Assembly: GCA_017617435.1 (NCBI GenBank)
Contig: JAFZWF010000021.1
Span: 1-52,509 of the forward strand
Source of the DNA: Bacilli bacterium
Lineage (GTDB): Bacteria > Bacillota_I > Bacilli_A > RF39 > UBA660
DNA: 52,509 nt
Direction of reading: 5' to 3'
In this document: positions 17,885 to 26,336 of the stretch, piece by piece
Layout of the letters: each line of letters opens with the position of its first letter
Numbering within the stretch: the stretch's first letter is position 1
Position numbers and translations under genes: made by a program
Notes under the pieces: generated by a model
What the model saw: the letters and a program-made list of their open reading frames with translations, nothing else
Told to the model about the DNA's origin: nothing
Database searches by the model: none

Positions 17885-17957
17885 ACCATGTACATTATAA
17901 ATATCAAATAAACGTTAAATGAATATATTCAAAATTTCATGTTTTTCCCATATTTAT

Positions 17958-17986
17958 TTGACTTTAATACGATATTTTGGTATAGT
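17958..17986 (+). promoter_or_regulatory. SigA-type promoter of rpmB
   Basis: -35 TTGACT (17958-17963), 17-bp spacer, -10 TATAGT (17981-17986), about 30 nt before the rpmB start. Confidence 0.85.
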
Positions 17987-18017
17987 TTTTAAGTAATTAA
18001 TTGGAGGTGGCTAATTT

Positions 18018-18179
18018 ATGGCAACAAAAGTAACAAAGAAAAAACCATTAACTGGTAACTTAAGAAGTCACGCATGTAATGCAACAAAAACTAAACAAAA
18101 ACCTAATCTTCAAAAAAAGACTATTAATGGACAAAAAGTAATCATTAGTGCAAGAGAAGCAAAAACAATGAATAAATAA
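18018..18179 (+). CDS. rpmB: 50S ribosomal protein L28
   Basis: This is a 53-residue L28 of the large ribosomal subunit. Family features are PLTGNLRSHACNATK followed by KPNLQKK and a short C-terminal VIISAREAKTM. The N-terminus lacks the Cys pair found in zinc-type L28, so this is a zinc-free short form. GGAGGTGG lies before the ATG. It is a single-gene unit with its own promoter, and its last codons form the left arm of the terminator. Confidence 0.93.
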   Translation: MATKVTKKKPLTGNLRSHACNATKTKQKPNLQKKTINGQKVIISAREAKTMNK

Positions 18180-18194
18180 TTATTCATTGTTTTT
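18161..18194. terminator. Bidirectional terminator between rpmB and the 18195-18965 gene
   Basis: A 12-bp stem (18164-18175 with 18180-18191) plus flanking A/T pairs, with runs of T on both strands; overlaps the rpmB stop. Confidence 0.88.
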
Positions 18195-18965
18195 TTATTT
18201 TCTAATTAATTTATGTTTTTTATTATTTTCTAATGTTAGATACTGTTCATCTGCAATTAAAGTTATATACCTAAAAATCGTTTTTTCATCCTCAACAAGT
18301 TCATTAAATATATCCTTTGATATATTTAATTTTTTCATGTTTGCTATTCTTTCAGAAACAAAATTTAAAACTGCATCTTGAGACATTGTTTTAATTTTTA
18401 GTATATATGCATATCTATCAGAAATGTTGATTAAATTAAGTTCTTCAACTATTTGATTATAAATATAGTTTTCAATCATATTTTCATCAACATCAAAATC
18501 TAAATTATTAAACTTTACTATATTTCCATTCATAAAATATACTTTTATAGGTTTAGATAAAAATCCATTAAGAACTTTCTTTATCTTTTTGGTATTTTTA
18601 TTTTCTTCAAATAATCTTTTTACAGATTCATAATACTTATCTTTAAAACTTCTTTTTTGATTTAAAAAACATTCAATATATATTTCAATAAATGAAGGAT
18701 ATATCTGCTTTGCGCACATACTAATTTCTTTACTGAATGAATCAGAATAGTTTTCTAGTTTACTGATTAAAGATGGATATTTAAATAAAATATAGTACAT
18801 AAAATATATAGGCATTTTTTCATTATCTAAGTATACTTCATCAATATCTTTTACAAGTTTTTTTAATTTATGAAATTCCTTATTAACTATCTTAGTTGTT
18901 CCTCTTTTATTTAAAAAATCTAAGGTTGGTAAATTAATTTTAGTTAGTTCTTCTATATTTTTCAT
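18195..18965 (-). CDS. Hypothetical protein, downstream member of an unknown gene pair
   Basis: I do not recognise this 256-residue protein. It is Lys/Ile/Asn-rich, looks mostly helical, and shows no membrane segment, signal peptide or catalytic motif. A central VYFMNGNIVKFNNLDFDVDE stretch may be a small beta element. The ATG at 18965 is preferred to one five codons upstream because GAGGG lies about 8 nt before it. It overlaps the end of the 18940-19797 gene by 26 nt, so the two are translationally coupled and probably work together. Confidence 0.65.
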   Translation of the reverse strand: MKNIEELTKINLPTLDFLNKRGTTKIVNKEFHKLKKLVKDIDEVYLDNEKMPIYFMYYILFKYPSLISKLENYSDSFSKEISMCAKQIYPSFIEIYIECFLNQKRSFKDKYYESVKRLFEENKNTKKIKKVLNGFLSKPIKVYFMNGNIVKFNNLDFDVDENMIENYIYNQIVEELNLINISDRYAYILKIKTMSQDAVLNFVSERIANMKKLNISKDIFNELVEDEKTIFRYITLIADEQYLTLENNKKHKLIRK

Positions 18966-19797
18966 TAAAATAACCCTCATTTTTTAATTCATTATATTGA
19001 CTTTTAGATAGATCAATAACTTGTTTTATATTTTCTTTCATATCAGATATAATTTCATAAAACTCTTCTTTAGTAAATAAACTTTCGTTTAATTCCTCAA
19101 GCTTACTAACTATGAAATATGTAGCTTGATTTAAATCCATATGTCTAAATTCCATTTTAAATCTTAATTTTCCAAATGGTGATTTATAATACTTTGTATA
19201 AATATTATATAAACATGAATATATATAATATTCAGCTTCTTTTATTGCTTCTTCGTCAGTAATGTCAGAAAATATCTTCTCAAGTTCTAATTTATGACCA
19301 CCTAGAAAATACTTTTGAACTGCCTTTCTAACAGAAACAATATAATTATTTTTCATAAATTCATCAATATCAGGTTTATGAGATAAATCACTCATTATAG
19401 CAATTAGATATTCATCATATTTCTTTTTATGTTCATTTTCATATTTTAAAGTGTAATAAACTGAGTCTTTTTCAAATTGTTTTACTGAACCATTTAAAAA
19501 ATCAATTAAAATCTTTTCATCATATTTGCTGCTGTTATATTTAATAATATCATTAATATCAAGTGAAGGAAGACAATTTAAAAAAACGCTAATTGAATAA
19601 TAAGCAATAGATATAATTTTCTCTTCTTCAGATAAATTATCAATATTGTTTATTTTATTAACAGCTTTATAGTTATAGTAAGCATTTCTAACTCTATCTA
19701 TATAACCAGATTCATATAGCTCGCTTAACTTAGGAACATCACATAAAGTTATATCTTCATCATTAGAAACATTTGTATTAACATTTTTATCAGGCAT
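18940..19797 (-). CDS. Hypothetical protein, upstream member of an unknown gene pair
   Basis: This 285-residue protein has no family I recognise. It looks helical and soluble, with many Tyr, Asn and Lys residues and an acidic N-terminus (VSNDEDITLCDVPKL). There is no signal peptide or membrane segment. AAGGGATGATAG precedes the ATG. It overlaps its downstream neighbour; similar length and composition suggest the two could be related or form a complex, which a profile search would test. Confidence 0.65.
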   Translation of the reverse strand: MPDKNVNTNVSNDEDITLCDVPKLSELYESGYIDRVRNAYYNYKAVNKINNIDNLSEEEKIISIAYYSISVFLNCLPSLDINDIIKYNSSKYDEKILIDFLNGSVKQFEKDSVYYTLKYENEHKKKYDEYLIAIMSDLSHKPDIDEFMKNNYIVSVRKAVQKYFLGGHKLELEKIFSDITDEEAIKEAEYYIYSCLYNIYTKYYKSPFGKLRFKMEFRHMDLNQATYFIVSKLEELNESLFTKEEFYEIISDMKENIKQVIDLSKSQYNELKNEGYFNEKYRRTN

Positions 19798-19869
19798 CTA
19801 TCATCCCTTATTTCATAAAAAATATTTTAATGTTTATTTTAAGAAAAATATAATATTTTGTCAAATAAA

Positions 19870-19891
19870 AAGGCTTTTATAAAAAAGCCTT
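19870..19891 (-). terminator. Intrinsic terminator of the rlmN-rpe operon
   Basis: AAGGCTTTT and its complement with a 4-nt loop; minus-strand T-run follows. Just downstream of rpe. Confidence 0.82.
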
Positions 19892-19896
19892 AATTA

Positions 19897-20532
19897 TTAA
19901 TTTAATAATTTTTTTATAGGTCTATTAAAGTTTTCATTAGTACATATGTAAGCACCAACAACAAATATATCAATAGGATATTTAACTAATCTGTGATATA
20001 CTTCATCATTGATTCCACCATCAATTTCTAATATAAACTCTTCACCATCATCTTTTAAATTAGTAAAATATTCAATTTTAGATAAAACATCTTTTTGAAA
20101 TTCCTGACCACCATAGCCAGCTTGAACGCTCATAACTAAAATTAGATCAGATAAACTATATAAATTTTCATATTCTTCAACATCAACATCATAATTTATA
20201 GCAATTCCAACTTTTATACCTAAATCTTTTATTTTATTAACAACTTTAATTGGATCATCTACAGCATCTGGATGAAAAGTTATAAATTCTGGATGAATTT
20301 GTTCAAGTTCATTTATATATTTTAAAGGATCTCTAACCATCAAATGAATGTCTTTCTTCTTATTTATATCTTCAAAATTATTTAAAATTTCTTTAATGTT
20401 TATGTTATTATTTTCAACATATTTTCCATCCATTAAATCTAAATGAATAAAGTCAACATCACTTATTTTATCAAGCAAATGGACAGTTTTATTCATATCA
20501 TAAACACTTTTTAAATAAGAAACACTAATCAT
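19897..20532 (-). CDS. rpe: Ribulose-phosphate 3-epimerase
   Basis: This 211-residue TIM-barrel enzyme interconverts ribulose-5-P and xylulose-5-P in the pentose phosphate pathway. The metal-binding HLDLMDGKY is at residues 30-38, HLMV and ITFHPDA follow, and VQAGYGGQEF and EIDGGIN complete the phosphate and metal sites. It overlaps rsgA by 4 nt (ATGA) and is last in the rlmN operon; rsgA-rpe adjacency is typical for Firmicutes. Confidence 0.95.
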   Translation of the reverse strand: MISVSYLKSVYDMNKTVHLLDKISDVDFIHLDLMDGKYVENNNINIKEILNNFEDINKKKDIHLMVRDPLKYINELEQIHPEFITFHPDAVDDPIKVVNKIKDLGIKVGIAINYDVDVEEYENLYSLSDLILVMSVQAGYGGQEFQKDVLSKIEYFTNLKDDGEEFILEIDGGINDEVYHRLVKYPIDIFVVGAYICTNENFNRPIKKLLN

Positions 20533-21368
20533 TTTTTTATCTCCTTATAAAATGATACATAGCTATCATATCTAGATTTCATAATTCTATTTAACTTAAC
20601 AGCGTTTTTAACGCTACAGTTTTTCTCATCAACATGAGAGCAATCTTTAAAATCACACTCATAATTATTAAATTCGGGAAAGCCCATCATTATATTATCT
20701 TTATTAATATCAACTAAATCAAGTGATGAAAATCCAGGTGTATCTGCAAAATATATGTTATCAATTTCATGAATCTCAGTATGTCTTGTTGTATGAACAC
20801 CTCTACCTAATGCATCAGAAATTGGTTTGGTTTCTAAATTAAGATTAACATCAAGTTTATTAAGTAAAGTTGATTTTCCTGCACCAGTTTGACCAGTTAA
20901 AACAACTACTTTACCTTTCAAATATTTCTTTAAAAGTGCTAAATTATTATTATAAAAAACTTTAATTCCAATGTTTTCATAATATTTTAATATCTTTTTA
21001 TATTTTCCCCTTTTAAAGAAACCAACTAGATCGAGTTTAGTTATACAAATTACAGGTTCTATATTTTTCTCTTTAATAACTAATATTAATTTATCAAGTA
21101 AGTTATATGATATATCAGGTTTTTTAATACTTGTTACGATAAGAGCAATATCAACATTACTTATTTGAGGTCGATTTAAATAATTTTTTCTTTCTAAAAT
21201 CTTAATGATATAGTTATCATTTAAATCAACTTCAACAAAATCACCAACAAGAGGTGTTTCCTTAGCAAAGCGAAACTTACCTCTTGCTCTACATTCATAA
21301 AATTTATCATCAACTTTAACAGTATAAAGATTACTAATAATTTTTACAATTTGCCCATTACTTACCAT
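20529..21368 (-). CDS. rsgA: Ribosome small subunit-dependent GTPase A
   Basis: This 279-residue circularly permuted GTPase checks late 30S subunit maturation. It has an N-terminal OB fold, the permuted G4 motif TKLD before G1 (GQTGAGKSTLL near residue 160), G3 (DTPGFSSLD), and a C-terminal zinc knuckle with CDFKDCSH and a further Cys. No strong ribosome site is visible before the ATG, which lies 6 nt after prkC, so translation is probably coupled. Confidence 0.96.
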   Translation of the reverse strand: MVSNGQIVKIISNLYTVKVDDKFYECRARGKFRFAKETPLVGDFVEVDLNDNYIIKILERKNYLNRPQISNVDIALIVTSIKKPDISYNLLDKLILVIKEKNIEPVICITKLDLVGFFKRGKYKKILKYYENIGIKVFYNNNLALLKKYLKGKVVVLTGQTGAGKSTLLNKLDVNLNLETKPISDALGRGVHTTRHTEIHEIDNIYFADTPGFSSLDLVDINKDNIMMGFPEFNNYECDFKDCSHVDEKNCSVKNAVKLNRIMKSRYDSYVSFYKEIKK

Positions 21369-21374
21369 AATTTA

Positions 21375-23138
21375 TTAATACCATGTAGTATCATCATCAG
21401 GATTATCTGGTTGATCAACAGGGTTTTCAACAACACTGATTCTGAACTTTTGTCCTTCTCTAATAGTATAACCTTCTTGTGGATTTTGACTAACAATTGT
21501 TCCATCATCTTTAGTAGAATCAGCTACTTTATTTACCTCAACTTCTAAGCCATTTTCATCAGCAAAAGCTTTTACTTTAGCTTCAGTCCAATCACCTGTA
21601 ACAAAGTTAGGGTACTTTTTAGATGTATCAGCAACATACAATGTTATAGTATCACCTGCAGATAATTTTTGACCTACTTCAACAGATTGACCTATTATTT
21701 CGTTTTCATCAGCTACATCTCCACCCTCAAGTTCTTGTTCCTCTTTTAAAACGTGAATTTTTTGAGCCTCAAGGGCACCTTTAACTTCAGAAAAATTCTT
21801 ACCAGTATAGTTATCTACAGTTATCTTTGCATCTCCTAAAGATACATATAAAACAACCTCATATCCTTTTTTCCTTCTTGTTCCTGCAACAGGATTTGTT
21901 CTAATAACATTCCCTTCAGGAATAGTTTCAGAAGCTTGCTCTACTTGTTCTTCACTAATTTGGAATCCTTTATCTTGAATAATTTTTGTAGCTTCTTTTA
22001 AAGTTTTATTTGTTACATCAGGTATTTCTATTTGTGACTTAGATGTAACAATTGGAATTAAAATTACAATTGACGTAATTATAATAACTAAGCCAGTAAA
22101 TATAGATGCTAGAACAATTAATAATTTATTTTGCTTCTTTGATTCAGAAGAATCATCTTTTTTCTTTTCTTTTACTTTTTTTATTTTTTTACCATTTTTC
22201 TTTGCATCTTCATTTGCTGATTCTTTTTCCTTTTCTTTAATAACTTTTAACATTTTAGTTTCGTCATAATCATTTTCAGGATATTTAAAAGTATATTTTT
22301 CTTCATTTAATCTTTCTTCATCTAAACATGTTTTTAAATCTTCATACATTTCTTTAGCATCAGCATATCTATTTTTAGGATTCTTAGCTGTTGCCTTAAT
22401 AATGATATTTTCAACACTTTGAGGAATAGATGGAAGTTGTTCCCTAATTGATGGAAGTGGTTCTTTTAAATGTTTTAAAGCTATTTCAACAGCGTTATCT
22501 CCATGATACGGAAGTTTACCTGTTAATAGTTCATACATTAAAATTCCCATAGAGTATATATCTGATTGAAGTGATGCTCCTTTACCACTTGCTTGTTCAG
22601 GTGGTAAATAGTGTACACTTCCCATAACAGAGTTTGTTTGAGTTAATTGTGTAGAATTCATTGCCATTGCAATACCAAAGTCTGTTATTTTAACTAAACC
22701 ATTTTCCAAAATCATAATATTTTGAGGTTTAATATCTCTATGTATTAAATATTGGTCATGAGCAACAGATAAACCAGATGCTATTTGCATCATAATATCA
22801 ATTGCTTCAGAAACGGTAAGTTTACCTCTTTTTTTAAGAAGAGTTTTTAAATGTTTACCATCAATATATTCCATAACAATATAGTACATGCCATTATCTT
22901 CACCAACATCATATACTTCAACTATATTTTGATTGTAAAGCGAACTAGCTGCTAGAGCTTCTCTTTGAAAACGCCTTACAAATTTTTCATCACTTGCTAA
23001 GTCTCCCCTTAAAATCTTAACAGCAACATTACGATCTAATATAGTGTCATAAGCTAGATAAACATTAGCCATTCCGCCTTCACCAATGCTTTTAATTATT
23101 TGGTAACGATCAGAAATTTTTTGACCCTTCACGATCAT
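21375..23138 (-). CDS. prkC: PASTA-domain serine/threonine kinase
   Basis: This 587-residue membrane kinase senses muropeptides and lipid II and controls growth and cell-wall metabolism, and in spore formers germination. The kinase domain (1-270) has a Gly-rich loop (GEGGMANVY), catalytic Lys41, HRDIKPQN near residue 136 and DFG. A Lys/Glu-rich juxtamembrane region, one membrane helix (about 340-365) and three extracellular PASTA domains follow, ending in an Asp-rich tail. Its start overlaps the stop of prpC by 4 nt. It pairs with that phosphatase, as in Bacillus. Confidence 0.97.
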   Translation of the reverse strand: MIVKGQKISDRYQIIKSIGEGGMANVYLAYDTILDRNVAVKILRGDLASDEKFVRRFQREALAASSLYNQNIVEVYDVGEDNGMYYIVMEYIDGKHLKTLLKKRGKLTVSEAIDIMMQIASGLSVAHDQYLIHRDIKPQNIMILENGLVKITDFGIAMAMNSTQLTQTNSVMGSVHYLPPEQASGKGASLQSDIYSMGILMYELLTGKLPYHGDNAVEIALKHLKEPLPSIREQLPSIPQSVENIIIKATAKNPKNRYADAKEMYEDLKTCLDEERLNEEKYTFKYPENDYDETKMLKVIKEKEKESANEDAKKNGKKIKKVKEKKKDDSSESKKQNKLLIVLASIFTGLVIIITSIVILIPIVTSKSQIEIPDVTNKTLKEATKIIQDKGFQISEEQVEQASETIPEGNVIRTNPVAGTRRKKGYEVVLYVSLGDAKITVDNYTGKNFSEVKGALEAQKIHVLKEEQELEGGDVADENEIIGQSVEVGQKLSAGDTITLYVADTSKKYPNFVTGDWTEAKVKAFADENGLEVEVNKVADSTKDDGTIVSQNPQEGYTIREGQKFRISVVENPVDQPDNPDDDTTWY

Positions 23139-23881
23139 AATGTTTCACTTCCTTTCCTTTCAAGATAAGCAATTGAGATGTTATCAACTCCACCTCTTGC
23201 ATTTGCTTTTCTTACGAGTTTAATTATTTTTTCTTCAAGCTCTAAAGTATCATCAAGTAAAACTTTTTCTATTTGTTCATCAGTAAGCATATTAGTTAAA
23301 CCATCACTACAAAGTAGTACAGCATCAGAATCATTATCAACATCAAGAATATCTGGTTCAGCTTTTTCTCCAGATCCAAGTGCTTTTAATAAAACATTTT
23401 TCTTTGGATGATTTCTTGCTTCTTCTTCAGTAATGTCTCCAGATTCAACTAGTAAATTAACCAAAGTATGAGGTTTAGTTACTTTATGAAGTTTATTACT
23501 TTTCATAACGTAACCTGATGAATCACCTACATTACCTATAAGTAAATATTCATTTGTAATTATAGATAAAACAACAGTAGTTCCAAGACCACTAGAATCA
23601 ATATGGGTTGCTCCATAATCAATTATTAAATCATTCATTTCATCTAAAACAGTTTTAAGCCATGCTATTGCGCTAGCTTTATCGCCAACTGTATTAGTTT
23701 CAACAAATTTTTTGGCTAAATAATTAACTACTAGCTGAGATGCAACTTCACCTTTTCTATGACCGCCCATACCATCAGCAACAACCATTAAATATTCATT
23801 TGAATTATTTTTTAAAATTGTAACACTATCTTCGTTATGACTTCTTACTTTACCAACATCAGTTAAATAAAATGATTTCAT
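23135..23881 (-). CDS. prpC: PP2C-family Ser/Thr protein phosphatase
   Basis: This 248-residue Mg/Mn-dependent phosphatase reverses PrkC phosphorylation. Metal-site motifs are present: RSHNEDS near the start, ADGMGGH near residue 36, GDSSGY, and CSDGLTNML near residue 190. There is no membrane segment. The start codon directly follows the rlmN stop, with GAGGTGAAATAA as ribosome site in the rlmN end. prpC-prkC is the classic pair. Confidence 0.96.
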   Translation of the reverse strand: MKSFYLTDVGKVRSHNEDSVTILKNNSNEYLMVVADGMGGHRKGEVASQLVVNYLAKKFVETNTVGDKASAIAWLKTVLDEMNDLIIDYGATHIDSSGLGTTVVLSIITNEYLLIGNVGDSSGYVMKSNKLHKVTKPHTLVNLLVESGDITEEEARNHPKKNVLLKALGSGEKAEPDILDVDNDSDAVLLCSDGLTNMLTDEQIEKVLLDDTLELEEKIIKLVRKANARGGVDNISIAYLERKGSETL

Positions 23882-24901
23882 TTATTTCACCTCTTTACTT
23901 CTTAGTTGACCACACGCAGCTGAAATCTTCGAACCAAATTCTTTTCTTATAGTTACATTGATTCCACCCTTTTTTAATATATCGTAAAATTTAAGTATTT
24001 TATCCTTTGGACTTTTTTTATAAATAATATGACTGGTTTCATTATACGGAATTAAATTAACATAAACATTTTTCCCTTTTAAAAGATTAATTAATTCCTT
24101 AGCATTAACTTCATTATCATTTACATCATTAAGCATAACATATTCTATAGTCACTCGTCTATTAGTATGTTCAATATATTTGTCAATTGCACTAATTAGT
24201 TCATCCAAAGAATATGCTTTATTAATTGGCATAAGTTTACTTCTAAGTTCATTATTTGATGCATGAAGTGATATTGCCAAATTAATTTGTAGTGGTAATT
24301 CTTGAAGCAATTTTATCTTTGGAACCAAACCACAAGTTGATAGTGTTATATGTCTTGCACCAATTGCAAGCCCTTTATCATCATTTATTATTTTAATAAA
24401 TTCTAAAACATTATCGTAATTATCAAGAGGTTCACCAATACCCATAATAACAACACTTGATATTCTTTTATTAATATCATTTTCAATTAATAAAATTTGT
24501 TCTACCATTTCATATGTTTCAAGATTTCTTACCTTCTTAAGTCTACCACTTTCACAAAAACTGCATCCCATATTGCAACCTACTTGACTTGATATACAAA
24601 CAGATAAACCATAATCATGTTCCATCAAAACAGCTTCAATATGATTATTATCTTCTAGTTCAAATAGATACTTCTTAGTTAAATTATCTTCTTCCTTCTT
24701 TTTAATTTTAATCATAAAATGATTAAAAGAAGAAACCAATTTTTCTCTTGTATCATTTTTAAAATTTGACCAATTTATAGGATCATAACTTTTTTTATCA
24801 TAAAGCCATTCAATTGCTTGACTAGCTTTAAAAGATTTTTCACCTATTTCTTCAAAATATTTAATAAATGATTCTCTTGATAAATCCATTATATGTTTCA
24901 T
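23882..24901 (-). CDS. rlmN: Dual-specificity 23S rRNA m2A2503 / tRNA m2A37 methyltransferase
   Basis: This radical-SAM enzyme of about 339 residues methylates C2 of A2503 in 23S rRNA and A37 in some tRNAs. The cluster motif CNMGCSFC (CxxxCxxC) lies near residue 112, and the C-terminal KEFGSKISAACGQL holds the mechanistic Cys. The ATG at 24901 is chosen because GGTGGAT lies 3 nt before it and because an ATG 15 nt upstream would coincide with the transcription start predicted from the promoter. It is first in the five-gene operon with prpC, prkC, rsgA and rpe. Confidence 0.95.
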   Translation of the reverse strand: MKHIMDLSRESFIKYFEEIGEKSFKASQAIEWLYDKKSYDPINWSNFKNDTREKLVSSFNHFMIKIKKKEEDNLTKKYLFELEDNNHIEAVLMEHDYGLSVCISSQVGCNMGCSFCESGRLKKVRNLETYEMVEQILLIENDINKRISSVVIMGIGEPLDNYDNVLEFIKIINDDKGLAIGARHITLSTCGLVPKIKLLQELPLQINLAISLHASNNELRSKLMPINKAYSLDELISAIDKYIEHTNRRVTIEYVMLNDVNDNEVNAKELINLLKGKNVYVNLIPYNETSHIIYKKSPKDKILKFYDILKKGGINVTIRKEFGSKISAACGQLRSKEVK

Positions 24902-24921
24902 CTTATCCACCATCATAAAAT

Positions 24922-24930
24922 ATTATATCA
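24922..24930 (-). promoter_or_regulatory. Extended -10 promoter of the rlmN-prpC-prkC-rsgA-rpe operon
   Basis: Minus strand TGATATAAT, a full extended -10, about 21 nt before the chosen rlmN start. Confidence 0.65.
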
Positions 24931-24939
24931 CAGCAATAA

Positions 24940-24972
24940 AAAAATGGGCAATTTTATTTAGTTATTCCCATC
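24940..24972 (-). terminator. Probable terminator after the phosphatidyltransferase gene
   Basis: Minus strand ATGGGAAT pairs with ATTGCCCAT (one bulge, large loop), followed by seven T. Weaker than the others; it overlaps the end of the gene. Confidence 0.6.
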
Positions 24973-25617
24973 TTTATATATATGTGATATTAATCCTTTT
25001 TGATCCTTATATTGTTCATAAAATTCAGGATCAAATAACATTTTTTTAATATCTTTAAATTTTTTATATTTTGGTTTAGTTTTTGTTATTTTAAATTTAA
25101 GTTTAAGAGTTTTAAAGGTGTAATCAATTAAAGTTATAAGTTCTGCAATAATCGCAGGAACTGCAATTAGAAAATTTATTAATGATCTATGTGGTTTTGA
25201 TAAAAAGAAACCAAGAATTACACTAAGTGATAAAAACCACATTTTTGTTTTACCAATCTGACTAGATTTAACATTACCATTTTTCATTAATGCAAACGTA
25301 TTAACAATAAATATTAATAATTCTAAAGCAATTGAAACAATCATAAAAGGATTTAAATAACATAGTATCAAACAGGAAATAATTGCCATGACTTTATCAC
25401 AAACGCCATCCATAATGCTTCCAAAAAAAGTACAAACATTATGTTTTCTTGCAAGATATCCGTCAATCCAATCAGTTGCAAATAACACTGATAAAATAAT
25501 TCCAATTACATTTTGACCATAATAAAAAAAGATAGGAAATAATAATGCAGATCCTAGTATTCTTGATAACGTAATTGCATTAACAATTATAAAATATTTC
25601 TTTCTTTTTTTATCCAT
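24958..25617 (-). CDS. CDP-alcohol phosphatidyltransferase family protein (PgsA-like)
   Basis: This 219-residue integral membrane enzyme transfers a phosphatidyl group from CDP-diacylglycerol to an alcohol. The full signature D-x2-DG-x2-AR-x8-G-x3-D-x3-D is present at residues 49-74 (DWIDGYLAR through GSIMDGVCD). Several hydrophobic helices span the protein, and the C-terminal third is a long basic cytoplasmic tail unusual for PgsA. Phosphatidylglycerophosphate or cardiolipin synthesis is plausible; the alcohol cannot be read from sequence. The ATG at 25617 follows AGTGAT by 4 nt; an in-frame GTG lies three codons upstream. It is last in the pilin-fmt operon. Confidence 0.82.
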   Translation of the reverse strand: MDKKRKKYFIIVNAITLSRILGSALLFPIFFYYGQNVIGIILSVLFATDWIDGYLARKHNVCTFFGSIMDGVCDKVMAIISCLILCYLNPFMIVSIALELLIFIVNTFALMKNGNVKSSQIGKTKMWFLSLSVILGFFLSKPHRSLINFLIAVPAIIAELITLIDYTFKTLKLKFKITKTKPKYKKFKDIKKMLFDPEFYEQYKDQKGLISHIYKDGNN

Positions 25618-25637
25618 TTTAATCACTAATTTCTTTT

Positions 25638-26336
25638 TTAAATATTTTCTTCTTCAGAAGTAATATCGTCATTTCCTTCTTCAGTTACAACTTCTTCTTT
25701 AACTCCTAAAGTTAATGTGTATGTATCATTACTATCTTTTATTTCTATTTTATTTATTTTTTCTTTATCAAAGTAGAATTTATAAGAATAATTATTTGTT
25801 AAAACAAAATTATATCTATCTTTTAAACTTGATGATGTTGTTTTAAGGCTTTCAATAACGGTATAAATATATGTTATATCAAAATAATTATATTCAATAT
25901 CACTTGGACAAGTTTCATCTTCAACTTGAATATACTCTCCATTTTCTTCACGAACAATTTTACATAAACCAGCAGAAACATAAATATTTTTAGATTCACC
26001 ATCACTTAAAAGTGTACCATAAATGTCGTTATCAGCAATTTTTACTCCTGAAAAATAATATGTTTTACTTGGTTTATTAATAACAAAATTATATGTTGTA
26101 TTTTTATCTAAATAATAATCAAATAATTTTTTTGTATCTTTTCCTAAAACAGGTTTATTAACATCTGTTGTTTTAGATCCAATATTTATAACAAGTAGTA
26201 TAACTAAAAAGAAAACTAAATATGCACCTAAAACCATTAAAGCATGAGTTCTTGGATTATACCAAAGTTTAATAAAAAGACTATCATCTTCTTTTATTTC
26301 TCTAGGTTCTTTTTTCTTTGTAGTAAATAATCCCAT
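25638..26336 (-). CDS. Single-pass membrane protein of unknown function
   Basis: This 232-residue protein has a charged cytoplasmic start of about 34 residues, one membrane helix (about 35-56) and an outside domain of about 175 residues rich in Tyr, Asp, Lys and Thr, ending in a Glu-rich tail. A single Cys pair in the outer domain (GLCKIV and ETCPSD) may form a disulphide. I do not recognise a family. Its ATG overlaps the fmt stop (TAATG) and the phosphatidyltransferase gene follows, so it is co-expressed with both. Confidence 0.7.
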   Translation of the reverse strand: MGLFTTKKKEPREIKEDDSLFIKLWYNPRTHALMVLGAYLVFFLVILLVINIGSKTTDVNKPVLGKDTKKLFDYYLDKNTTYNFVINKPSKTYYFSGVKIADNDIYGTLLSDGESKNIYVSAGLCKIVREENGEYIQVEDETCPSDIEYNYFDITYIYTVIESLKTTSSSLKDRYNFVLTNNYSYKFYFDKEKINKIEIKDSNDTYTLTLGVKEEVVTEEGNDDITSEEENI

